Source: Sulfurihydrogenibium sp.
GTDB taxonomy: Bacteria; Aquificota; Aquificia; Aquificales; Hydrogenothermaceae
Length of the DNA stretch: 34,632 bases
Assembly (NCBI GenBank): GCA_002878035.1
Contig: PNIU01000085.1
Span: 1-34,632, forward strand
Direction: 5' to 3'
The notes beneath the pieces were generated by a model, which saw only the letters and a program-made list of their open reading frames with translations, searched no databases and had not been told where the DNA came from. This document shows positions 29,157 to 34,632 of this stretch, one piece after another. How positions within the stretch are numbered: the stretch's first letter is position 1; every line of letters starts with the position of its first letter. A program made the position numbers and the translations under genes.

Positions 29157-29792
29157 TTGAGTAAAACAGTAATTTTTTTAGGTCCACCGGGAGCAGGTAA
29201 AGGAACACAATCACAACTTCTAAAAGAAAGGGATAACTTTATACAGATATCAACCGGGGATATTCTAAGAGAAGCTGTAAAAAATCAAACATCTCTTGGT
29301 TTACAGGCTAAAAAGTTTATGGATGAAGGTAAGCTTGTTCCAGATGATTTAATCTTAAACATCATTTCGGAAAAACTTGAAGAATTAAAGGACAAAAATA
29401 TAATATTCGATGGATTTCCAAGAACTGTAGCCCAGGCAGAAGGTCTAAAAGATATGCTGTCTAAAATAGGAAGAAAAATAGATGCAGTAATTCTTTTTGA
29501 TATAACAGATGAAGAAGTTGTTAAAAGACTGTCTGGTAGAAGAGTCTGCCCAAACTGTGGAGCAGTTTACCATTTAATTTACAATCCACCAAAAAATGAT
29601 AATGTATGTGATAAATGTGGAACACCTTTGATACAGAGAGAAGATGATAGAGAGGAAGTTATTAGAAAAAGGTTAGAAGTTTACCATCAACAGACTGCTC
29701 CACTTATAGACTACTACAAAGATGTTTTAATAAAAATCAACGCTACCTTAAGTCCTGAAGATATTTACAAACATATAAAAAGTGTGTTATAA
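29157..29792 (+). CDS. adk: Adenylate kinase, zinc-lid type (TTG start)
   Basis: Adenylate kinase converts AMP and ATP into two ADP. The 211-residue protein is the long bacterial form: P-loop GPPGAGKGT at 9-17, the AMP-site pattern FDGFPRT at 84-90, and a lid with Cys131-x2-Cys134 and Cys151-x2-Cys154 that should bind zinc. The TTG at 29157 is the only start that keeps the P-loop; AAGGAGG is at 29145-29151. The ribosome binding site and start sequence match those of secY. The secY-adk-map-infA order is common in Gram-positive bacteria and Aquificota. Confidence 0.96.
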   Translation: MSKTVIFLGPPGAGKGTQSQLLKERDNFIQISTGDILREAVKNQTSLGLQAKKFMDEGKLVPDDLILNIISEKLEELKDKNIIFDGFPRTVAQAEGLKDMLSKIGRKIDAVILFDITDEEVVKRLSGRRVCPNCGAVYHLIYNPPKNDNVCDKCGTPLIQREDDREEVIRKRLEVYHQQTAPLIDYYKDVLIKINATLSPEDIYKHIKSVL

Positions 29793-29793
29793 T
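29765..29793 (+). promoter_or_regulatory. Possible promoter for map at the end of adk
   Basis: TATAAT (29788-29793) overlaps the adk stop codon and lies 12 bases before the map ATG. TTACAA (29765-29770), a poor -35 match, is 17 bases upstream. Transcription would start near 29800, leaving a leader of about six bases. In such A+T-rich DNA the hexamer could be chance. Confidence 0.3.
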
Positions 29794-29805
29794 TAGTATT
29801 TACCT

Positions 29806-30558
29806 ATGATAGAACTTAAATCTAAAGAAGATATTGAGAAATTAAAAATAGCTAATCGGCATGTTGCCGAAATCTTACATTTGTTAAAAGAATACGTTAA
29901 GCCGGGTGTATCGGCATACGAGCTGGACCAGATAGCTTACGAAGAGTGTAAAAAAAGAGGTGTAAAGCCTGCATTTTTAGGTTTGTACGGTTTTCCCGCA
30001 TCTTTGTGTGTTTCTATAAATGAAGAGGTGGTCCATGGAATACCAAGGAAAGATAAGATTATAAAAGAGGGAGATATTGTAAGCTTGGATTTTGGAGTTG
30101 AGTACGAAGGCTGGTATGGTGATGCTGCTATAACTGTTGCCGTTGGAGAAGTGAGTGATAGAAAAAAACGCCTAATAGAGGGTGTAGAAAGGTCTTTAGA
30201 AGAAGCTATAAAACTGTGTTATCCCGGTAAGAACTTAAAAGAGATAGCTTTTGTGATACAAAAAACTTTATTAGATTATAAACTTACTCCCGTATGTACT
30301 TACGGTGGTCATGGAATAGGTAGAAAACCTCACGAGGAGCCACACGTTACTAACTGTGTTGAAAACGCTGATAACGTTGTTTTGCAAGAAGGTATGGTGT
30401 TAGCTATAGAACCTATGGCTTACTTGGGAAAAGGTAAAATTAGAGTTTTAAAAGATGGATGGACTGTTGTAACTACAGATAAAACCCACGCCGCACATTT
30501 TGAGCATAGTGTAGCAATAACTGAAAACGGTCCAATAGTATTATCAAAATTAGATTAA
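29806..30558 (+). CDS. map: Methionine aminopeptidase, type I
   Basis: This enzyme removes the N-terminal methionine from new proteins. The 250-residue protein has His78 (VHGIP) and all five metal ligands of the family in context: Asp95 (SLDFG), Asp106 (YGDAA), His169 (GGHGIG), Glu202 (IEPM) and Glu233 (FEHSVA). There is no ribosome binding site before the ATG at 29806; the preceding bases are ATTAGTATTTACCT. Together with the TATAAT 12 bases upstream this suggests that part of its expression may come from an almost leaderless message. Confidence 0.96.
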   Translation: MIELKSKEDIEKLKIANRHVAEILHLLKEYVKPGVSAYELDQIAYEECKKRGVKPAFLGLYGFPASLCVSINEEVVHGIPRKDKIIKEGDIVSLDFGVEYEGWYGDAAITVAVGEVSDRKKRLIEGVERSLEEAIKLCYPGKNLKEIAFVIQKTLLDYKLTPVCTYGGHGIGRKPHEEPHVTNCVENADNVVLQEGMVLAIEPMAYLGKGKIRVLKDGWTVVTTDKTHAAHFEHSVAITENGPIVLSKLD

Positions 30559-30568
30559 GGTAGATAAG

Positions 30569-30805
30569 ATGGGAAAGAAGAAGGAAGAACAACAAAAGGA
30601 AAAAGGTATAGTTTTAGAAGGTACAGTTTTAGAAGCTTTACCTAATGCTATGTTTAAGGTTCAGCTTGAAACGGGTCATGAAGTTTTAGCTCATGTATCT
30701 GGAAAGATGAGAATGCACTTTATTAAGATACTGCCAGGTGATAAAGTAAAAGTAGAGCTTTCTCCGTACGATTTAACAAGAGGTAGAATTATTTTTAGAG
30801 TTTAG
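30569..30805 (+). CDS. infA: Translation initiation factor IF-1
   Basis: IF-1 is an OB-fold protein that occupies the A site during initiation. The 78-residue protein has the near-universal core [35 protein letters not shown] and [20 protein letters not shown]. The N-terminus [13 protein letters not shown] is about six residues longer and more charged than in E. coli. AAGG at 30557-30560, overlapping the map stop, is a weak ribosome binding site. Confidence 0.96.
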   Translation: MGKKKEEQQKEKGIVLEGTVLEALPNAMFKVQLETGHEVLAHVSGKMRMHFIKILPGDKVKVELSPYDLTRGRIIFRV

Positions 30806-30821
30806 ATTAGGAGGAATAGAG

Positions 30822-30935
30822 ATGAAAGTTAGAGCTTCTGTTAAACCAAGATGTGAAAAATGTAGAATCATCAGAAGAAAAGGTAGAGTTATGGTTATTT
30901 GTGAAAACCCTAAACACAAACAAAAACAAGGTTAA
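30822..30935 (+). CDS. rpmJ: 50S ribosomal protein L36, zinc-binding form
   Basis: The smallest ribosomal protein gene here encodes 37 residues beginning [14 protein letters not shown]. Cys11, Cys14, Cys27 and His32 form the C2CH zinc site of the C+ type. AGGAGG (30808-30813) is strong. It lies between infA and rpsM, the usual place. Confidence 0.95.
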   Translation: MKVRASVKPRCEKCRIIRRKGRVMVICENPKHKQKQG

Positions 30936-30950
30936 AGGAGGCTACAGAGT

Positions 30951-31301
30951 ATGGCACGTATAGCAGGTGTAGATTTACCTGATAGAAAAAGGTTAGAAAT
31001 AGCTCTTACTTATATATACGGTATAGGTAAAACAAGGGCTAAAGAAATACTGGAAAAAACTGGTATCGATGGAATGAAAAGAGTAGGAGAGTTAACTCCT
31101 GAAGAGTTAAACACAATAAGAAAATTTATAGAACAAAATTATAAAGTAGAAGGTGACCTCAGAAGGGAAGTTGCTGTAGCGATAAAAAGACTTGTTGATA
31201 TGGGCTGCTACAGAGGAGTTAGACACAGACTTGGATTACCTGTAAGAGGTCAAAGAACAAGAACAAATGCTAAAACAAGAAAAGGAAAAAGAAAAAAGTA
31301 A
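30951..31301 (+). CDS. rpsM: 30S ribosomal protein S13
   Basis: S13 contacts the large subunit and tRNA from the top of the 30S head. The 116-residue protein begins [21 protein letters not shown], contains [11 protein letters not shown] and ends with the tRNA-contact tail [30 protein letters not shown] overlaps the rpmJ stop region. In E. coli the S4 regulatory pseudoknot lies just before this gene; here the gap is only 15 bases, with no such structure. Confidence 0.97.
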   Translation: MARIAGVDLPDRKRLEIALTYIYGIGKTRAKEILEKTGIDGMKRVGELTPEELNTIRKFIEQNYKVEGDLRREVAVAIKRLVDMGCYRGVRHRLGLPVRGQRTRTNAKTRKGKRKK

Positions 31302-31327
31302 CTTTAAAATAAAAAGAGGTGTAAAAA

Positions 31328-31720
31328 ATGGCAAAAAAGAAAAAGTCAACTACTAAAAAGGTAAAAAGAATTGTTACTTCAGGTATAGCTCATATACAGT
31401 CTACCTTCAACAATACTATAGTAACTATAACAGATAAAGAAGGAAATACTCTTGCTTGGGCTTCTGGTGGAACAGAAGGATTTAAAGGAACAAGGAAAAA
31501 TACTCCATACGCAGCTCAGCTTGCCGCTCAAAAAGCAGCCAAAAAAGCTATGGATGAGTATGGTTTAAAAGAAGTAGAGGTTTGGGTAAAAGGTCCAGGT
31601 GCAGGTAGGGAACCTGCCATAAGAACGTTAGCTGCAGCAGGTTTAACTATAACTGCAATAAGAGATGTTACTCCAATACCTCATAATGGATGTCGTCCAC
31701 CAAGTAAAAGGAGGGTTTAA
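31328..31720 (+). CDS. rpsK: 30S ribosomal protein S11
   Basis: S11 forms part of the platform near the mRNA exit. The 130-residue product has the S11 core [35 protein letters not shown] and the C-terminal [19 protein letters not shown] Lys-rich N-terminal tail precedes the core. The weak ribosome binding site is AGAGGTG. Confidence 0.97.
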   Translation: MAKKKKSTTKKVKRIVTSGIAHIQSTFNNTIVTITDKEGNTLAWASGGTEGFKGTRKNTPYAAQLAAQKAAKKAMDEYGLKEVEVWVKGPGAGREPAIRTLAAAGLTITAIRDVTPIPHNGCRPPSKRRV

Positions 31721-31723
31721 TCT

Positions 31724-32338
31724 ATGGGTAGATACATTGGTCCTTTAACAAAAGTTAGTAGAAGACTTGGAGTTTTTATAGGTGGTGATTTAGAATCTTT
31801 CCAAAAAAGGAATTTCCCACCTGGTCAGCATGGAAGAATACAGGGTAGAAAAAAGCTTTCTGATTACGGTGTAAGATTACAAGAAAAACAAAAATTAAAG
31901 TTCCTATACGGTGGTTTAAGAGAAGGTCAGTTTAGAAGATACTTTGAAGAGGCATCTAAAAAGGCAGGTAACACAGGTGTTGTCTTACTTCAACTGTTAG
32001 AAAGAAGATTAGATAACGTAGTTTACAGACTTGGTTTTGCTAAAACAAGACAACAAGCCAGACAGTTAGTTAGCCATGGACACTTTTTAGTAAATGGTAA
32101 GAAGGTAAATATTCCTTCCTACAGAGTCGATCCAGGAGATATTATAGAAGTTAGAGAAAAAAGTAAAAAACTTGCAATTTTCAAAGAAAACTTAGAAAGT
32201 AGAGACCCAAGGTCTATACCAAAGTGGTTAGAACTCGATAAAGAAAATATGAGAGGAAAAGTAGTAGAGATTCCTGAAGAGATAGAGTTAGAAATCCCAG
32301 TTAATGTTCAGTACATAATTGAGTTCTACTCTATGTAA
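31724..32338 (+). CDS. rpsD: 30S ribosomal protein S4
   Basis: S4 starts 30S assembly and in other bacteria represses its own operon by binding an RNA pseudoknot. The 204-residue protein lacks the N-terminal zinc cysteines (C- form), has QHGRIQGRKKLSDYGVRLQEKQKLKF and the S4 RNA-binding domain RRLDNVVYRLGFAKTRQQARQLVSHGHFLVNGK. AAAGGAGGG at the rpsK end is the ribosome binding site. The structured 110-base gap that follows is an obvious candidate for S4 binding. Confidence 0.97.
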   Translation: MGRYIGPLTKVSRRLGVFIGGDLESFQKRNFPPGQHGRIQGRKKLSDYGVRLQEKQKLKFLYGGLREGQFRRYFEEASKKAGNTGVVLLQLLERRLDNVVYRLGFAKTRQQARQLVSHGHFLVNGKKVNIPSYRVDPGDIIEVREKSKKLAIFKENLESRDPRSIPKWLELDKENMRGKVVEIPEEIELEIPVNVQYIIEFYSM

Positions 32339-32348
32339 TACTTTCTTG

Positions 32349-32436
32349 GAATGCTCCAAAACCGCCTGCCGGGGACAGGAGCATTCTTTTGATTGGGCGG
32401 TAATAAATACCCCGGTACCGGGAATAAAAACCGGTT
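32349..32436 (+). promoter_or_regulatory. Structured RNA element between rpsD and rpoA (pseudoknot)
   Basis: Stem 1 is GAATGCTCC (32349-32357) with GGAGCATTC (32378-32386), nine perfect pairs. Its 20-base loop contains ACCGCCT (32361-32367), which can pair with GGGCGGT (32395-32401), six Watson-Crick pairs and one wobble, giving an H-type pseudoknot. The loop also holds TGCCGGGG (32367-32374), complementary to CCCCGGTA (32410-32417). CCCGGTACCGGG (32411-32422) is a perfect 12-base palindrome, and ACCGG (32417-32421) can also pair with CCGGT (32431-32435) just before the rpoA ribosome binding site (32437-32441). T4 after stem 1 gives it some terminator character. I know no named family that fits. 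Confidence 0.7.
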
Positions 32437-32448
32437 AGGAGTTGTAAA

Positions 32449-33432
32449 ATGTCGTCTTTGTTAGATTTTGTGACACCAACAAAAATATACTGGGATGAAA
32501 CAACAAAAACAGACAAGTTTGGTAAACTTTACGTAGAACCTTTAGAAAGAGGCTATGGAATAACTTTAGGAAATGCTTTGAGAAGAGTTTTACTTTCTTC
32601 TTTACCAAGTGGTGCTATAACTGCCGTAAAAATCGTCGGTGTTCCTCACGAGTTTACAACTATAAAAGGTGTTATTGAAGATGTTGCTGAGATAATTCTA
32701 AACCTTAAACAGATACGTATGAAAGTTGATGAAAACATAGAGAGGGATTTTGCTATTTTGGAAGTTGAAGGTCCTGGAAAGGTCTTTGCAAAAGATATAA
32801 AACTACCTCCGGGAATAGAGATAGTTAATCCAGAAGAGTATATATGCACTATCTCTGAAAATGTAAAACTGCAGATGGAATTTAGAATAGAAAGAGGTAG
32901 AGGTTATAAAACAGTTGAAGAGCTTGAAGAGATAAACGAAATTGGATGGATACTTATGGATACATCATTCTCTCCTGTAAAAAGATGTACGTTTAACGTC
33001 GAACCTGTCAGGGTTGGAGAAAAAACCGATTATGACAGACTAATTCTTGAGATAGAAACTGATGGAACTATAACCCCTGATGAAGCCTTAGAAAAATCTA
33101 CAAACATACTTATAGAACACTTTAACTTGTTGCAAAAACCAACTGTAAGAAAAGCTCAAGTAATTAAGAAAACAGTAGTTCCTAAGACTGAAGATACGAT
33201 TAAGATAGAGGAAGATAAACTATCGTTAGCTATAGATGAGCTTGAAATCTCTTCAAGAGCAATAAACACACTTAGAAAACTTGGAATAAACACGATTGGA
33301 GACTTAGTAAAACTATCTGAGGAAGATTTAAAAGAGGCTAAAAGCATAGGAAGAAAATCCTTAAAAGAAATAAAAGATGCTTTGGCAGATTTGGGATTAG
33401 AACTTGCACCATCTAAATCAAATACAGAGTAA
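32449..33432 (+). CDS. rpoA: DNA-directed RNA polymerase subunit alpha
   Basis: The alpha dimer is the scaffold for assembly of RNA polymerase, and its C-terminal domain contacts UP elements and activators. The 327-residue protein has the N-terminal domain with KFGKLYVEPLERGYGITLGNALRRVLLSSL (given here only as a landmark at about residues 24-53), a linker near 235-255 and the C-terminal helix-hairpin-helix domain with INTLRKLGINTIGDLVKLS. AGGAG at 32437-32441 sets the start. It is preceded by the structured gap described above, unlike most genes in the run, which follow within about 30 bases. Confidence 0.97.
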   Translation: MSSLLDFVTPTKIYWDETTKTDKFGKLYVEPLERGYGITLGNALRRVLLSSLPSGAITAVKIVGVPHEFTTIKGVIEDVAEIILNLKQIRMKVDENIERDFAILEVEGPGKVFAKDIKLPPGIEIVNPEEYICTISENVKLQMEFRIERGRGYKTVEELEEINEIGWILMDTSFSPVKRCTFNVEPVRVGEKTDYDRLILEIETDGTITPDEALEKSTNILIEHFNLLQKPTVRKAQVIKKTVVPKTEDTIKIEEDKLSLAIDELEISSRAINTLRKLGINTIGDLVKLSEEDLKEAKSIGRKSLKEIKDALADLGLELAPSKSNTE

Positions 33433-33450
33433 TAAAAGGAGGAAAAGACA

Positions 33451-33822
33451 ATGCGTCATAGAGTTAAAACAAAAAGCTTTCACAGAAGAAAAGAACACAG
33501 AGAAGCACTTTTTATAAATCTTGCTAAAAGTCTTATACTAAATGGAAGAATAACAACAACTCTTCCTAAAGCAAAAGCTCTAAGGTCTTTCGTAGAAAAG
33601 TTGGTTACCTTGGCGAAAGAAGATTCTATACACGCTAAAAGATTGTTAGTCCAAAGGTTAAAAGACCAAAGAGTTGCTGTAAAACTTTACAAAGAGATAG
33701 CTCCTTTATTTAAAGATAGAAACGGTGGCTACACAAGAATATACAAACTTGAAAAAAGAAGAATAGGAGACGGTGGCGAACAAGCTATAATAGAGTTTGT
33801 AGAGTATCCTGAAAAAGGATAA
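33451..33822 (+). CDS. rplQ: 50S ribosomal protein L17
   Basis: L17 lies near the tunnel exit. The 123-residue protein has the family pattern MRHRVKTKSFHRRKEHREALFINLAKSLILNGRI at its start (N-terminal 34 residues) and NGGYTRIYKLEKRRIGDGGEQAIIEFV at the end. AAAGGAGG is a strong ribosome binding site. The TAA stop overlaps the yggT start (TAATG at 33820-33824). Confidence 0.96.
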   Translation: MRHRVKTKSFHRRKEHREALFINLAKSLILNGRITTTLPKAKALRSFVEKLVTLAKEDSIHAKRLLVQRLKDQRVAVKLYKEIAPLFKDRNGGYTRIYKLEKRRIGDGGEQAIIEFVEYPEKG

Positions 33823-34121
33823 TGTTTATAATATCAAACTTCTTGCTGGCAGTGTCCCATGTTTTGGACATTGCCCTTGAAGTATACAAATGGATAGTTA
33901 TATTTTCTGCTTTAATATCATTTGTTAATCCAGACCCATACAATCCTGTAGTTAAATTTTTAAGGTCTACAACTGAACCGGTTTACAGACTGGTAAGAAG
34001 ATATGTTCCTACAGTGTTTTACAATGTAGATTTTGCACCATTTATAGTTATCCTTTTCATAATATTTCTTCAAAGGTTTTTAGTCCCAACCATTCAACAA
34101 CTTGCATACAAACTTCAATAA
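33822..34121 (+). CDS. YggT-family membrane protein
   Basis: The 99-residue product has a hydrophobic segment at about 4-35, a polar middle with FVNPDPYNPVVKFLRSTTEPVYRLVRRYVP, and a second hydrophobic segment at about 70-90 ending in LQRFLVPT. This is the pattern of the YggT family, small inner-membrane proteins whose role is not settled (linked to osmotic tolerance or to division-site functions in different groups). It is translationally linked to rplQ by a TAATG overlap and has no ribosome binding site of its own apart from purine-rich AAAAAGGA before it. Confidence 0.85.
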   Translation: MFIISNFLLAVSHVLDIALEVYKWIVIFSALISFVNPDPYNPVVKFLRSTTEPVYRLVRRYVPTVFYNVDFAPFIVILFIIFLQRFLVPTIQQLAYKLQ

Positions 34122-34130
34122 GTTTATACT
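34102..34130 (+). promoter_or_regulatory. Candidate promoter of the last gene
   Basis: TTGCAT (34102-34107) and TATACT (34125-34130) are 17 bases apart. TATACT is the same -10 hexamer as in the tRNA-Thr promoter. It ends six bases before the ATG at 34137, so the expected transcription start falls on or next to the start codon. Confidence 0.5.
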
Positions 34131-34136
34131 TTTCTT

Positions 34137-34632
34137 ATGCTAAATGTAAAAGCCATTGCAGCTTTAGAAAGGTTTCTACTTACAAAACCCATTGGGAACG
34201 ATATTCCTTTAACGGTAGGTGAGACTGTAAAAGCTAAGGTCGTTGATGTTTTAGCTTCAGGTTCGTTGCTTTTAAAAATTAAAGATGGATATATAAACGT
34301 TAGAGCCAACGTAAGCATAAATTTTGAAAAAAATCAAGAGCTACTTTTGAAAGTCCTACCACCTAAAGATGGAAAAGTTCAGCTTGAAATAGTATCTGTA
34401 GATGGAAAAACACCAAACAGTCAAACACTGGACATAAAACCTAATTTTATAAACGATACTATAAACAAAGATTTAACAAATCTTAAAGCTTTTATCGAAA
34501 ATAGTTCAGATTTAAAAAAAGTTGAAATTTTAAACGAAAATGTTATCAAAAATTCCTTAGAAAACTCTGGAATATTTTTTGAGAGAAAACTTTACAAATT
34601 TTTCAATCTTATGAATGATTTAGAAGAAAAGA
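34137..34632 (+). CDS. FliK-like protein, N-terminal part (runs off the window)
   Basis: An open frame of 165 codons begins MLNVKAIAALERFLL and continues past the end of the window. Residues about 24-85 look like a small beta-rich domain: PLTVGETVKAKVVDVLASGS, LLLKIKDGYINVRA, then NQELLLKVLPP and VQLEIVSVDG. Further on, the pattern LENSGIFFERKL (about 142-153) resembles the SG-F-E-KL stretch common in FliK-like hook-length proteins. The C-terminal hook domain would lie outside the window, so the assignment is tentative. There is no ribosome binding site before the ATG; the preceding bases are TATACTTTTCTT. Alternatively it is an Aquificota-specific protein of unknown role. Confidence 0.55.
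   Translation, partial: MLNVKAIAALERFLLTKPIGNDIPLTVGETVKAKVVDVLASGSLLLKIKDGYINVRANVSINFEKNQELLLKVLPPKDGKVQLEIVSVDGKTPNSQTLDIKPNFINDTINKDLTNLKAFIENSSDLKKVEILNENVIKNSLENSGIFFERKLYKFFNLMNDLEEK

Noticed and set aside
32389-32417. TTGATT at 32389-32394 as a promoter for rpoA
   Set aside because: No -10-like hexamer lies 16-18 bases downstream; that stretch is the CCGG palindrome. TTGATT is part of the pseudoknot connecting loop.
1-34632. CRISPR array, insertion sequence, phage or toxin-antitoxin system
   Set aside because: No repeat-spacer array, transposase, integrase or inverted-repeat ends were seen. Apart from the tuf pair there is no long repeat, and the genes are all conserved housekeeping genes on one strand.

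Overview
The window is one long, almost continuous run of translation and transcription genes, every one on the + strand. Gene order is tRNA-Thr, tuf, rpmG, tRNA-Trp, secE, nusG, rplKAJL, rpoBC, rpsL, rpsG, fusA, a second tuf, the S10 genes, the spc genes with secY, adk, map and infA, and the alpha genes through rplQ. A YggT-family membrane protein and the start of a FliK-like gene follow. The DNA is A+T-rich. The EF-Tu type, a NusG with an inserted domain, RpoB and RpoC of about 1,500 and 1,600 residues, and zinc-binding (C+) forms of L33, L36 and S14 point to Aquificota. My best guess is Hydrogenothermaceae (Sulfurihydrogenibium-like); this comes from recognising proteins, not from a search.

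Layout. 1-146 holds a promoter and a short leader. 147-5035 is the tRNA/tuf/rpmG/secE/nusG/rplKAJL block, ending in a terminator-like hairpin that probably works as an attenuator before rpoB. 5036-14254 is rpoBC, closed by a clear intrinsic terminator. The promoter of the str genes overlaps that terminator. 14375-18625 is rpsL-rpsG-fusA-tuf, running straight into the S10 genes (18640-23693). A second TTGATT-17-TATAAT promoter lies before rplN and marks the usual S10/spc boundary. spc and alpha genes (23769-33822) follow, many joined by ATGA or TAATG overlaps. yggT and a partial FliK-like gene end the window.

The genes make ribosomal proteins, the alpha, beta and beta' subunits of RNA polymerase, initiation factor 1, elongation factors Tu and G, NusG, the SecYE core, adenylate kinase and methionine aminopeptidase. 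Together they cover synthesis, elongation control and export of nascent protein.

The least explained element is the 110-base gap between rpsD and rpoA. It is a G+C-rich island (41 of 74 bases, counted by hand at 32349-32422) in A+T-rich DNA. It can form a 9-bp hairpin, a 7-bp H-type pseudoknot and several competing CCGG pairings just before the rpoA ribosome binding site. I propose it as an undescribed structured RNA regulator. Other points of note are two identical tuf units whose identity runs from the tuf ribosome binding site to the start codon of two unrelated downstream genes, an inserted zinc ribbon in RpoB, a tandem domain duplication in RpoC, and possible leaderless starts.
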